Origin: Haemonchus contortus
Taxonomy: Eukaryota; Nematoda; Chromadorea; Rhabditida; Trichostrongylidae
Direction: 5' to 3'
Assembly (NCBI GenBank): GCA_000469685.2
Contig: LS997567.1
Span: 25,118,155-25,182,154 of the forward strand
Length of the DNA stretch: 64,000 nucleotides
Shown: piece by piece, positions 1 to 9,480 of the stretch
How positions within the stretch are numbered: position 1 is the first letter of the stretch
Layout: each line of letters opens with the position of its first letter
Notes under the pieces: generated by a model
Told to the model about the DNA's origin: nothing
Databases searched by the model: none
The model's input: the letters and a program-made list of their open reading frames with translations, nothing else
Made by a program: the position numbers and the translations under genes

Positions 1-2
1 TT

Positions 3-488
3 GTAGAAAACATGACAACAGGAGCATTTCTCAACAGTTTCATCCGCTTTGTCTCAAGACGCGGTGTACCTTCGCTAATGCGGAGCGATTGCGGCTCTAA
101 TTTCAAACTTGGCTCGAAAATGATCTCAAAAATGTTTGACTACAGCAACATTGATAACCCTTTGATGTCATACTGTGCTTCTGTCGGTATCAGATGGATC
201 TTCAACCTACCAGCAAGTCCATGGATGGGCGGTGTTTGGGAAAGACTGGTTGGTTCAGTCAAAAAGTGCTTGAATAAAAGTGTCGGTCGTAGAAAACTAT
301 CCTATACCGAAATTAGCACAGCAATGGCAAAAATAGAAGCTATCATTAACACACGTCCTCTGACGAAAATAAATTTGACGGACATTTCCGAAATCCCGTT
401 GAGACCGGTCGATTTCCTTCAAGGAAACATGAAATTTTCACTTCCTCGCCCTGACACGAAACATGAAATTTTCACTTCCTCGCCCTGA
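3..488 (+). pseudogene. BEL integrase catalytic core (5' truncated by window)
   Basis: This is part of the DDE integrase that joins element cDNA to host DNA. Visible motifs are the second acidic position in MRSDCGSNF and the glutamate in PASPWMGGVWERLV, which is the typical BEL/Pao spacing of the last two catalytic residues. The frame is already open at base 3, so the gene starts upstream of the window. It stays collinear with element C through RPVDFLQGN and then runs out of frame because of a 34-bp tandem duplication at 424-491. The first catalytic aspartate and the zinc-binding domain lie outside the window. The assignment is certain; an active product is unlikely. Confidence 0.9.
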
Positions 489-491
489 CAC
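424..491 (+). repeat. 34-bp perfect tandem duplication inside integrase
   Basis: Units 424-457 and 458-491 are identical. The length is not a multiple of three, so the second copy shifts the integrase frame by one base and splits the ORF. Element C has no such duplication at the equivalent place. It looks like a recent replication-slippage or repair event. Confidence 0.95.
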
Positions 492-1158
492 CCTCACAAA
501 TGATGACGAAGAGTATGATCCAGACTTGATTCAAACAGTAAAACAAGCCAAAGAAGCGTTAGAATCTTCTGAAAGAATTGCTACCAAATTCTGGGAAAGA
601 TGGGGCAATGAGTATCTGCTCTGCTTAAGAGATTCGCAGAAACAACATCTCAAACAAAAAAGGCATGTCTCGAGGAATGTTCCTGAAGTCGGAGAGATCG
701 TACTCATTAGCGATGATTTCCTGCCTCGCGGCAGCTGGTCATATGGAAAGGTTTGCGAAATAATCACAAGCGGTGATGATCTGGTAAGATCAGCAAAGGT
801 ACTGCTACCGAATCGGAAGATACTCCATCGCCCATTAAACAGGCTCTACCCTCTTGAAATAAGAAGTTCTGAGATCCCCGCTCTACCCAAGCCCGTCGAA
901 AGAGTTACAAACACTCCTCGAGTGAAACTAGAAAGAAAATCAAAAAACAGAGCCTACGAAGTTATTCGTGAGTTCGAAAATAACCTCGAAGATACGCAAG
1001 ATATGGTAGTTGCAACCGAAATGCAAGTGACACGGTCGACTCATAGGCGACCCATCAATAATAACTCTTCACTATTACCAATGGCAATGCTCATGGCAAT
1101 AATGCACTTAACATCAGCGAATGCTACGAATGCATCAAATGTCACCACGGAGAGGTAA
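492..1158 (+). pseudogene. BEL integrase C-terminal region and hydrophobic leader of envelope
   Basis: After the duplication the integrase continues in a new frame. It carries the C-terminal small-barrel region (GEIVLISDDFLPRGSWSYGK, then RPLNRLYPLEIRSSE), which follows the core in BEL integrases, and then a hydrophilic linker. Near 1,063-1,120 a hydrophobic stretch (SSLLPMAMLMAIMHLTSANA) resembles a signal peptide and sits where element C has its own leader before the envelope. The frame stops at 1,158, while the envelope is open one frame away, so integrase and envelope are not fused in this copy. Whether the switch is mutational or programmed cannot be told from one copy. Confidence 0.8.
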
Positions 1159-3176
1159 TCATACAGCCACCGAATAACGAGTACAATCTATGTTTCAACA
1201 AAGAATGTAGAGCATTCACAAATACAACTGGTGAAATAAGATTCAAGTTACCTGTATCACCAGTGAACGCCAAAGTAAACGTGAACCTGAGTGATACCAC
1301 TTTTTCACCATCATTATCATGCGAACCTCCCGAATTCTGCCTGCAATCCAGCAGAATTCTCTCGAAATCGCTACTGGGAAATCCACACTGTTGGCCAATC
1401 GGCGCTATAATATCAGTGGCGATAATAACGCTTATCGCTACTGTCACAGTTATGATCATTTCTTGGACGCTGAAGCATCTAGCCCGGTCTAAGAGTCGGT
1501 GCGAACCCACCATAATGTACGAGAGACCGGCAGAATCACACACAATAGAAATGAACATATTTCATTCATATCGACCGACACCGCTTGGCGGTCGTATTGC
1601 AGCAGTAGCAGTCGTACTGTTCATGATAGTAGGTCTGAGCAGCGCATGCCAACATGGGCTATCCAGACATCATGCTGAGCTGGTTTGCAACCAGGATGAT
1701 AAGTGCTCTTATGAAATTGGACGCGAAATTCTTTTCAATAAGTTGCAGAGGAAACAATGCATCGAAATTCATCTTCGAAATAAAACGGTTGGTACCATAA
1801 GTATAGAGGCGAAAGCCGTTCATTTCACCTGCACCAAAACGTCCAAGTTTTTCACAAAGAACACGCAACATAAAATATTTTATTCCCATCGATGTGCAGA
1901 GATGGGGTCATGTTCACAAAACAAATGTGACTCGCTGAAACCCAACGAAACAGTTGCAGAACTTCATGGTTCCGGAGTTTACCCAGGATATTCTGCCTGT
2001 GACTATTCCAGTGGAGGCTTACTTTCTGGATGCCTTTTACCGACTCCTTCTTGTGTCTTCTATAAAGTAGCTCATATCCCCCTCACTGAAGACATTTATG
2101 AAGTATTCGAATGCCAAGACTGGTCTCCGTCCATTCATCTTGAGATCTTGAGCAATATGTTTGGCAAAACAGTACAAGATCGATATAGCATACTGCCATA
2201 TCAGACAACAGACGTGAAGGTCATGAATATCACAGCAGTCACTGTGCAGATGCCCTCGCATTCGCCAATGAGTAAAACGTATGCCCAGTCGGAAACTGAG
2301 ACCATCATTCTTCCTGACTCCTTCCAAATACCGGTTGTATGCTCAACACGGTACGAAGCACAAGCAAACTTTAAAAGATGCGATAACAAGATGACATGCA
2401 GCTGTAGTACTGGAACATCTCCCCACATTTGTGAATGCGGAAGAAACTCGATCGGTCATATACGTGCAGAGGAATCCAATCGCTTACCGCTTAAGACCGG
2501 TACTATAGAGATGTACACTCAAGGCAACGACGTTGTGGTAAACTCATTTGAGGAAGTAACTCTATATGTAAGATTCAAGATAATGGCAGAGAGCTCTGAA
2601 CTGGTTACCGACAACCAATGCACTGCACAGTTGAGCAAGCTGAAAGGTTGTTATGGTTGTCTACATGGAGCAAAGACCAATGTAACATGCATTTCACATT
2701 ACGAATCATTTGCAGAAATCAAATGCAGCAACTTCACAACTGTGGTTAAGTGCAGCCCAGATAATACAACTACAGAGCTTAGTTTGAACTTCAATGAGGC
2801 CTTTATCAAGGATATTTGTTACATAGCATGTGGCCAATCAAAAAGTGAGATGCTCCTCGAAGGACACTTGTTTTATCATCCGGTCGCAAATGATTCAATA
2901 TTTTTCCACAACTCTGTGGAAGGACAAGTAAGTGTGCTAGATTTTTCTCAGTTCCATTTGCCTGATTTGAAGCCGTTGCTCACAACAATCAGGGATCACT
3001 GGAAAGCAGCTGTACTCATTGCCGCTGCCTGTACACTAGTAACCGGTCTGATTTATTTATTCGGACCAATAGCGATTATCGTGCTACTCAAAGTTCTGTG
3101 TGCTGCAATTAGATGTATCACAGCACCATGTGGCGCGTTATGCACTTCTGCTCGGTCGGTTTCTTCAAACACATAG
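1119..3176 (+). CDS. env: Envelope glycoprotein (phlebovirus Gn-Gc-like) of BEL element A
   Basis: This envelope-like gene is open from about 1,119 (and possibly slightly upstream) to 3,176; no clear ATG marks its start. It has a small cysteine-bearing first ectodomain, the conserved block LSKSLLGNPHCWPIGAI leading into a membrane segment (about 1,400-1,475), and a cytoplasmic stretch. A second hydrophobic leader ends at LSSACQHG (about 1,600-1,650). A large cysteine-rich ectodomain follows, then a C-terminal membrane anchor (about 3,000-3,110). Tas and Cer7 envelopes are known relatives of phlebovirus G2/Gc fusion proteins, and the cysteine-rich second half fits that. The two-segment plan, each part with its own leader, recalls bunyaviral Gn-Gc precursors; this is inference. 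The reading frame contains no stop. Confidence 0.8.
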   Translation, partial: ECYECIKCHHGEVIIQPPNNEYNLCFNKECRAFTNTTGEIRFKLPVSPVNAKVNVNLSDTTFSPSLSCEPPEFCLQSSRILSKSLLGNPHCWPIGAIISVAIITLIATVTVMIISWTLKHLARSKSRCEPTIMYERPAESHTIEMNIFHSYRPTPLGGRIAAVAVVLFMIVGLSSACQHGLSRHHAELVCNQDDKCSYEIGREILFNKLQRKQCIEIHLRNKTVGTISIEAKAVHFTCTKTSKFFTKNTQHKIFYSHRCAEMGSCSQNKCDSLKPNETVAELHGSGVYPGYSACDYSSGGLLSGCLLPTPSCVFYKVAHIPLTEDIYEVFECQDWSPSIHLEILSNMFGKTVQDRYSILPYQTTDVKVMNITAVTVQMPSHSPMSKTYAQSETETIILPDSFQIPVVCSTRYEAQANFKRCDNKMTCSCSTGTSPHICECGRNSIGHIRAEESNRLPLKTGTIEMYTQGNDVVVNSFEEVTLYVRFKIMAESSELVTDNQCTAQLSKLKGCYGCLHGAKTNVTCISHYESFAEIKCSNFTTVVKCSPDNTTTELSLNFNEAFIKDICYIACGQSKSEMLLEGHLFYHPVANDSIFFHNSVEGQVSVLDFSQFHLPDLKPLLTTIRDHWKAAVLIAAACTLVTGLIYLFGPIAIIVLLKVLCAAIRCITAPCGALCTSARSVSSNT

Positions 3177-3322
3177 TCGTACCATAGATGAAAGCCGAAC
3201 CGATGCCAGAAATTCTCTTCATATATAGCATTCCTTAAGCTTCTTACGGGTAATTCTGGCACACTTATGTTGCACCGTATATTTACATCTTCCCTACGGG
3301 GTTCTCCTTTGAGTAAAAAGTG

Positions 3323-3330
3323 TATATAAG
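3323..3330 (+). promoter_or_regulatory. Candidate TATA box ahead of the accessory ORF
   Basis: TATATAAG lies 32 bases upstream of the ATG at 3,355, a usual TATA-to-start distance if the leader is very short. An AG dinucleotide just before the ATG (about 3,350) could alternatively be a splice acceptor. Both readings are inference. Confidence 0.35.
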
Positions 3331-3354
3331 CACAGCACCGACACAAGTCAGCAC

Positions 3355-3783
3355 ATGGATCTATCAGACGTCAGCGCTATGCTCGACCAGACCGAATCGT
3401 CTTCGTCTCCAACTAACGCTGATATCATGGCGGCCCTCGAACACGTCGTTGGGCGGCTGCACACTCTTGAGGCAGCCGTCAACGAGCTGCTAAAGCGGTC
3501 GGAACCACGATCTTGTTGCATTTTCTGCCCTGTGGCAGATAACCGCGACGGACACAACACGTCGCGTTGTAACCGCTTTCCTGATGCGGTTGCAAAGAGC
3601 ATGCAGGTGGCGAGGCTCGGCCTTTGTGGTCGTTGCCTCAAGCCTGCACATGACGACGAGGACTGTGGTGTGCAGTGCGCAGCGTGTGGGAGACCACACA
3701 ATGTGCTACTGTGCGCCAACCGAGGACAAGGCGGCGGCGGCGGCTTCAAAAAAATTTTTTTTGTTGTTATGATTTGTAAATAA
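3355..3783 (+). CDS. Small coiled-coil/three-zinc-knuckle protein downstream of env
   Basis: This 142-residue ORF with a clear ATG begins 178 bases after env. Residues about 20-48 can form an amphipathic helix (ALEHVVGRLHTLEAAVNELL). Residues about 54-118 hold three Cys/His modules: a spaced CxxC-x8-H-x4-C, a canonical CxxC-x4-H-x4-C, and CxxC-x3-H-x4-C. A glycine run and a basic/hydrophobic tail follow. The three-module order matches the nucleocapsid part of the Gag of element C, but the N-terminal Gag domain is absent, so it looks like a free-standing nucleocapsid-like protein. BEL elements are not usually described with an ORF here. A decayed counterpart follows the env relic at 55.97 kb. 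Nucleic-acid binding is likely; the role is unknown. It could also be a chance fragment of an inserted gag. Confidence 0.6.
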   Translation: MDLSDVSAMLDQTESSSSPTNADIMAALEHVVGRLHTLEAAVNELLKRSEPRSCCIFCPVADNRDGHNTSRCNRFPDAVAKSMQVARLGLCGRCLKPAHDDEDCGVQCAACGRPHNVLLCANRGQGGGGGFKKIFFVVMICK

Positions 3784-3810
3784 ATTCTAATTTTTTGTAG
3801 CCGGCGGGAG

Positions 3811-3967
3811 TGTTCTGGCATAGGCCAGAACCCGCGGTCACCCCCGCTCCTTAGGGGCGGGGCTTAAGGGACAGTCTCGTCTTGTACGCCACCCTTAAGC
3901 AGGGTCGTTGTGTTTGGTCTCAAATAAATTGTAACTGAACCACCGTTTTCTACTTGTTCGTTTAACA
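3811..3967 (+). repeat. Probable 3' LTR of BEL element A
   Basis: The stretch starts TGTTCTGG just after the purine-rich CCGGCGGGAG at 3,801-3,810. The 3' LTR of element C starts directly after the very similar GCCGGCGGAG. Both LTRs open with a short inverted repeat (here TTCTGGC...GCCAGAA). The body has an AATAAA at 3,922-3,928, a GAACCACC block like GAACCATC in element C, and ends AACA. At about 157 bases it is half the length of the element C LTR, so the right edge is uncertain. The palindrome CAGAGAGAT...ATCTCTCTG directly follows. Confidence 0.45.
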
Positions 3968-4199
3968 GAGAGATAATAATCTCTCTGATTACATCAAAGG
4001 CGCCACCCTTCCGCCTAGTCACCACACCCACCATACACATTTAATACAACACACACACGCACACAACACACTACACTCACAACACACACAATACACACAA
4101 CGCACAACACACACACAATACACTCCACTTACACACTTAGCGGATTATATAAACAGAGTAGAATATAGCCTCCTCAGAGCACATCTCGCGGCAGGTTAA
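3968..4199 (+). repeat. CA-rich low-complexity tract
   Basis: From 4,021 to about 4,137 the sequence is an irregular run of CACA and ACAC units ending in CACTTAGCGGATTATATA. A very similar CA tract plus CACTTAG end occurs at about 18,920-18,998 and 37,620-37,660, so this is the end of a dispersed repeat family rather than an isolated microsatellite. No coding content is seen. Confidence 0.7.
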
Positions 4200-4594
4200 T
4201 TAGCCTAGAAAAATGTCAGCCTATCTCCTTCGGGATGACGGCCATTCACGGAGGCTCAGAGAACCCAATATCAGAGCGATTCCCCAAACTAGGAAGACTA
4301 CGAAGTTCTTCTGGTGATTGTGTCACTAAAGTGAAGTTCAGAAGTACTTCGAGAGTTACTCAAACTGCATGTCGTTCGATAAAGATCATGTCACAGCACC
4401 ACTCCCTTTGCAATGCAATGTCTCAAAACATGAGGATAGTTATCGCGTCGCCAAGAGGAGGCTAGCATCCTAATAGAATCAGCTGAAATTCAAACGTGAT
4501 CAGGCATACTGGTATTCCAAGGTCTTGAAGGACCACGAAAATCAGGAAATCTTAAAACAAGTCCTTCAAGAACATCAAAATGCTGTTGGCACAT
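4200..4594 (+). pseudogene. BEL relic B, reverse transcriptase N-terminal part
   Basis: Degraded frames match element C just before its RT catalytic core: a DHVTAPLPLQ-like stretch pairs with GYVTAPFPLK, and YWYSKVLKDHENQ pairs with KWYSQIIGKYVDE. The match ends at GTY exactly where the Tc1-type element begins at 4,596, and resumes with MQHSLVW at 7,102 on its other side. So the two pieces are one gene split by insertion. There are several frame changes. Confidence 0.7.
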
Positions 4595-4731
4595 ATAGTA
4601 GCGCTCAAAAGTATTCGGCGAAATGCTTCTTGTAGTTGTAACTTTCAGTCATAACTCCTTTCCTACTAGATCTAATCAAGCGAAACTTCAATATGTGTGG
4701 CATTGGTATGGAGTGAATATTTACCACTATT

Positions 4732-4743
4732 AACCTGCAATGT
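4732..4743 (+). repeat. 12-bp target-site duplication of the RTE insertion (left copy)
   Basis: AACCTGCAATGT occurs at 4,732-4,743 and again at 6,668-6,679, on either side of the RTE. The copy at 43.98 kb of the host Tc1-type element carries a single such site (taacctgcat), confirming the empty site. Confidence 0.85.
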
Positions 4744-6667
4744 TAGAGACGACTCTCTTCGAAGACTCTCGAGCTGATACGCCAGCGTGGAATCGCGCGA
4801 GCTACAGGCAATTATCAACAAACGTCCGAACTTGCGAAGCAATGCAGAGAAGCGATAAAGGAAGATCTGAAAGAGAGAAGAGCAGCAGTCATGGACGAAG
4901 CCGCCGAGGCCGGAAGGAGCATTCGCAAAGCCCGACGGAGCTTCGCCAACTACAAGACCAAGATGACCTCCCTTCGTCGTCCTGACGGAACCGTTACTGC
5001 ATCCCGGAGGGCAATGGAGAAGGTCATCTACGACTTCTACTCGGATCTCTTCGACAGCCACGTCTACCTGCCTACTCACCATCTCAGGCAAGACGAATAT
5101 ATAGCTCCTTCGGTTCTCCCTTCCGAAATACGACATGCCATCAAGTCGATGAAGAACTGTACAGCGCCCGGTCCCGATAGGATCAAACCAGAACATCTGA
5201 AGAGTATACCACAAGTCATCATAAAAACTCTGGCTAGGCTCTTCACGCGGTACCTGTCGGAATGCAAAGTACCCACGTCGTGGAAAACTAGCAAGACTGT
5301 ATTGCTGTACAAAAAGGGAGATCCAGACGATATTGGCAATTATCGCCCAATCTGCCTGCTGTCCGTAATCTACAAGCTTTTCACTCGTGTCATCCTAAAC
5401 AGGATTGGCAGAATATTAGATGAAGGACAGCCATGCGAGCAAGCAGGGTTTCGGAAAGGGTTCAGTACAATCGATCATATCCACACCCTAACAAGGCTCA
5501 TTGAAGTATCGCGAGAGTACAAAATGCCGCTATGTCTTACGTTCATCGATTTGAAGAAAGCCTTTGACACTGTCGAGACAGAAGCGGTAATCGAAGCCCT
5601 GGGCAACCAGGGTGTTCCTACTCAATATATTATATAAGGATGCTTCGTGAGCTCTACGACAACTTTACGACCAGGATTTCACCATTCTACAAGGAAGTCA
5701 TTATCAACGTGAAGAGAGGTGTCCGGCAGGGCGATACCATATCGCCCAAACTTTTCAGTGCCGCTCTCGAGAATATCATGCGTCATTTGGAATGGGAAGA
5801 CTTGGGAGTAAAGGTCGACGGTCGCTATCTACATCACCTCCGCTTTGCAGACGACATCGTTCTCATAACACCGAACATCGAGCAGGCGGAACGAATGCTG
5901 GCCGAGTTTGACAATGCTTGTGGAAAGATCGGATTGAGACTGAACTTAACGAAGACGATGTTCATGAAAAACGGTTTGGTACCTGATGCTCCCTTCACGC
6001 TAAACGGAAAGAATATCTCCGAATGCACTAGCTATGTGTATCTAGGTCGGGAAGTCAACATGATGAACGACCTAGCTCCGGAGCTGTGTAGAAGGAAACG
6101 CGCTGCGTGGGGAGCATTTAAGAATATCGAGGGAGTAGTGAAGAAGACAAAGAACATCCGGCTCCGCGCTCACCTTTTCGACACTGCTGTTCTTCCTGCT
6201 TTGACGTACGCCTCAGAGACTTGGACTCTACGAAAGCAGGATGAGCATGCTGTCAGCGTTGCTCAACGCGCTTTGGAAAGGACGATGCTCGGAATTTCCC
6301 TGTACACGCAAGTGCAGAAGGGAATCCGGAGTTCCGAGCTCCGTCAACGAACGAAGATCAGGGATGCCGTTGACCACGCCAAGAAATCGAAGATCAGGTG
6401 GGCCGGACACGTTATGCGATATAGTGATGACCGTTGGACCAGGGCGGTTACTGACTGGATCCCTCGGGACATCAAACGAACTCCAGGAAGGCCGCCAACG
6501 AGATGGTCAGACTTCTTCACGAAAGCTCTGAACGAAAGGAATGTTGATCCTCGTGTCCCTGGAGCGATTCATTGGACCACTCTGGCTCGTAACAGGGACG
6601 AATGGAGACGTTACTGGCGCCCGCTCGAGGAAATCGACGATCAACGGGACGACAGGTGATACAGGTG
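4744..6667 (+). mobile_element. RTE-clade non-LTR retrotransposon, 5' truncated
   Basis: A 1.9-kb insertion with a 12-bp target duplication and no LTR, poly-A or terminal inverted repeat. The 3' end has a short GATACAGGTG-like repeat rather than poly-A, as known for RTE elements. Only the reverse-transcriptase part remains. The apurinic-like endonuclease is missing, the usual outcome of incomplete target-primed reverse transcription. Confidence 0.85.
4747..6659 (+). pseudogene. RTE reverse transcriptase with one frameshift
   Basis: The frame is open from 4,747 to a stop at 5,635, then continues in another frame from 5,640 to 6,659; only a small indel near 5,625-5,640 separates them. Motifs in order are [40 protein letters not shown] (motif A), [13 protein letters not shown] and FADDIVLI (motif C, both aspartates present). 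The C-terminal region ends in the [21 protein letters not shown] and [10 protein letters not shown] blocks typical of the RTE clade. The encoded enzyme primes cDNA from a nicked target. Without the endonuclease and with the frameshift this copy is dead, though its codons are otherwise well preserved, suggesting recent insertion. Confidence 0.9.
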
Positions 6668-7095
6668 AACCTGCAATGTGATCATGTTCCAAATATCCAA
6701 AAAGGCTTGAACAAAAAATCAACTGGAAATATGAGTGGTGGTCCTCCTAGAAGTCCTTTCCTTTTTGCCATGTCTCAAGTGTACGAGCACTAATGTCGAA
6801 CACAGGAGAGAAGAACTTTTTGCCATGTCTCAAGTGTACGAGCACTAATGTCGAACACAGGAGAGAAGAAAAACGTAGATAAGGTCGGAATAACTGCAGA
6901 CGTCACAAACTTGCTTCCAGCACAGTCTACAAATGCCTCCCCATTAGTATGTGGACATTGCTGCTTTGCAGTCAAATAGTGTTGAGTAGTGTGAAATATG
7001 CTTCAGCTAAACATATCAAAATTTCATGCGATTTGCTCCGCTGAGAAAAAAGTTACGGCAAGGTAAAGTTGGCCGAGTACTTTTGAGCGCTACTG

Positions 7096-7775
7096 TTTTA
7101 TATGCAACATTCACTCGTGTGGATCGCGTCATTGAGAGGCGAATCATTTGCAAACAAAATTCATGACATTGTCATTTCAAGCCGCTCCAGCAAAGTTTCG
7201 TTACTCTGCTGTATTGAGGCCGTGCCCGAAGACTCGAGCCGCTTTCTCAGGGTAAAAGATACCTCGAAGCCAATCATGAGGTCGAACATGATAGAGCACC
7301 ATTTAATCGGTTGCCATTAGGTATCATTGCGTCACCCATTGTAGTAAATATGGCGCTTCTAGGACTTTTACGCGGAAGGGAAGAGATCGAATCATCAGTA
7401 GAAATGAGCATTAACTCATATGTGGACAATATTTCACTCGAAGCACATACTGAAGAACAGGCTCTCTAAAAATGCAAAGAATTGAGGAATTTGTTCTCAA
7501 AAACAGATACGAATCCCCGGGAGTATGTTTCTAAGTCAAACAATGTTAATGGCCATACTAAAAAACGAGCGGGTCCGGTAAAATGAAATCTCTTGGCGCT
7601 CATTACGAAACGAAGAACGACCAGTTCACAGTCAAGACGAAATTCGAAATGATGACAACGCTGACAAAAAGAGACGTAGCCAGCCAAATTGATTCTGTGT
7701 AAGACCCACTCGGTGTTGTTGGGCCATTACATATGAGCTGGAATCTTCAATGAGGGAGATCTTCATCAAGCACCC
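7096..7775 (+). pseudogene. BEL relic B, reverse transcriptase core (second half)
   Basis: This continues the gene interrupted at 4,594. Recognisable stretches are ESFANKIHDIVISS, the block around the catalytic palm (the LCCIEAVPEDSSRF region has lost the first aspartate seen in element C), SYVDNISLEA (motif C) and the SQIDSV-DP-GVVGP block that precedes RNase H in element C. The match fades near MREIFIKHPGW at about 7,775. Several stops and frame changes are present. Motif C reads YVDN, as in element C, rather than YVDD. Confidence 0.75.
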
Positions 7776-8490
7776 AGGATGGGTTGACCGTAGAACCTCA
7801 CAAATATGGAACAGGTCAGGCTCAACAATCAGTAATGCTGATATGAAAATCCCCAGAGGTCTCAGTGCAAGAAATAGGCTCCTGAAAGATGCGCGGAGGC
7901 AAGCAAGGAAGCTATTGCGGCATGTTCCGATGCAGTATTTCAGAACAAAGCGACTTCCCTCCTTATAAGTAGAAAAACTAAGTCCTGAGAGTGGAAACAT
8001 GTATCCCTTCATTGTTTTCTCTGAGGAGAAAATTCTCATGACAAAGCTAACCCCACACAAATCAAATGATTGCGTCCTGGGTGGAAATATCGAACGAGCC
8101 ATCTCGCACAAAAAAGTTGTGATGTTGATCGAAGGAGTCCTGGACAAGGTTGAGTTTCTCATGGTGTCGTCGGTGCCGGCGTGAAAACTAACAGAGACGA
8201 ATCAATGAGCATACTGATGGATGTAGTGAAGCACTAATCAAGCTAAGCTTTCTGAAGCAGCTCGTAGCCCTTCCACCAGGACGGCACTCCAGCCCACCGA
8301 GCCAAGCTCGCCCAGAATTGACGCCGGCGCTAGCTGCCCGACCTTGTAAACGAAGAGTGGCAATCCTGCTTTCCTGATCTTAACATGCATGACTCCTCCT
8401 TTGATCCCTGTTTGGACGAAGGCCCGTCAGATTTGCAATCCAATTTGGACCTCTAGGAAGCAAGTCTCAAGAGGAGCTGGGAAAAAATCG
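7776..8490 (+). pseudogene. Mariner-like transposase relic
   Basis: Decayed frames contain a helix-turn-helix-like part (RNRLLKDARRQARKLLRH). They also contain a SEEKI region where the first catalytic aspartate should lie, VMVSSVPAG-like sequence, and stretches equivalent to the ALQPTEPSS and CPTL positions of the copy at 50.3-51.6 kb, with which it is collinear. Stops occur throughout. It abuts BEL relic B, probably as an insertion in it, but I cannot see the terminal repeats. Confidence 0.55.
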
Positions 8491-8934
8491 AGTAGGATAC
8501 TATGAGTAGGAACTTTAGCACTAAATTACGCCCTTCGGCACTTCCATTTATTCGCATACGAGGTGACCTCGCTCATTTGGTTGACTGCTGACCTCTCTAC
8601 CAGAATCGACTCAGTTTTTACGGGTTATAAACATCATTTCTATTATTACAATTACAGGCGGGTTCAGCGGATGAACTCCCTGTTTCTGCTGTGCTAGGTC
8701 GACATACCTTCTGTATCATCGCAGGCGTATCCATGCGTATGGGTGTGCAGAGCCTGCGGGTGCGCTTTGTACATATATTGTACATCAGCACAGCAAAAGC
8801 TTGCACTCGAGTGGATGGAAAGTATCGATAGGCGATTCGAGGCCGCCTCACAAATTAAAGCCTTTTATCCACTCTGGAGCCTTACAATTTATCCAAAGTC
8901 TACCCAGCCCATCTACAGCCTGGTAAGTTACTGG
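8491..8934. other. No recognised content
   Basis: Mixed-composition sequence between two element relics. I see no gene, no inverted terminal repeats and no match to the other repeats in the window. Confidence 0.4.
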
Positions 8935-9480
8935 CTGCTGAAATCTTAGAGCCAAAGCAGGCTGCCTAGAAGGGGACGGACTAATGTGACGATCTGTGCT
9001 TCCAACGCATGAACGTTCGCAACAGAAGCGTATCGAAGATCTGATGATGTAAGCTAGGAAGATTGAGCACGACCTCATCAGAATGCCCGAAACGAAACCT
9101 CAGAGCCAAAGCGGACTGCTACACGCCGTTTCGATAGTGAAGAGAAGTTGTTCTTTGGAACATGCGACAGCAGAGGCCTCAGCGGCATAGGTATCCTACT
9201 CAAAACGTACTTGGCCCCATGAACATCAATTCGTACGAAAGCTTAACTACCTGACTCGTGCATTCACGATTGGAAGATGAATATCAACGCCAGCTCTAAC
9301 AATCTTCGTTGCCTACGCACCAACACCAAGCTACGAAGGAAGCAGGAAGCGTTCTGTATGGCCCTGGGAAAACCCTTCAGAGAGGACCCACTCTAGAAGG
9401 TCATGTGTTCGCTTTCAAAGCCGAAGTTAGCCCCAGAATGCGCCTTTTTGGCAAAAGAGTTCGCTACTTCCATTGCGATA
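8935..9480 (+). pseudogene. RTE-like endonuclease relic
   Basis: Across three frames the sequence retains pieces of an RTE endonuclease: a RIEDLMM-ARKIEHD-type start, FFGTCDSRGLSGIGIL, and TIFVAYAPTPSYE. These correspond to the N-terminal half of the apurinic-like endonuclease, up to just before its GDFN motif. It breaks off near 9,480, where a dispersed direct repeat starts. It differs from the minus-strand RTE at 48.5-51.9 kb and so represents another RTE lineage. Confidence 0.6.

Larger units (their letters stand above)
1..3967 (+). mobile_element. BEL/Pao retroelement A, 3' portion, cut by window start
   Basis: An LTR retroelement of the BEL/Pao class enters from beyond the window start. 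In order it holds the integrase core, integrase tail, an envelope glycoprotein gene, a small zinc-knuckle ORF and a probable 3' LTR. The order and the protein sequence match element C at 19.0-28.9 kb, where the same integrase and envelope are linked to gag, protease and reverse transcriptase. Integrase and envelope no longer share a reading frame. One cause is a 34-bp duplication near 424, and a second frame change falls near 1,110-1,130. The left LTR lies outside the window, so target duplication and age cannot be judged. Confidence 0.88.
4596..7095 (+). mobile_element. Tc1-type non-autonomous element, interrupted by an RTE
   Basis: The terminal inverted repeats are TAGTAGCGCTCAAAAGTATT at the left and the complement at the right (TACTTTTGAGCGCTACTG). 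A TA precedes the left end. The same ends bound a shorter copy at 43,979-44,799 and occur alone at 33.2 kb and 63.8 kb. No transposase is present. The related transposase relic at 15.9-16.9 kb shares the subterminal sequence and is the likely autonomous family. The element landed in BEL relic B and later received an RTE at 4,744-6,667. A 65-bp segment containing GCCATGTCTCAAGTGTACG is tandemly repeated near 6,767-6,865. Confidence 0.8.

Noticed and set aside
3348..3821. 157-codon minus-strand ORF opposite the zinc-knuckle ORF
   Set aside because: It is the antisense shadow of the GC-rich 3,355-3,783 frame; its proline and serine runs come from the knuckle codons and the glycine run.
4740..4985. 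81-codon plus-strand ORF at the RTE start
   Set aside because: It overlaps the RTE frame in another phase; the RTE translation (KTLELIRQRGIARATGNYQQ) continues into the RT motifs, whereas this one does not.
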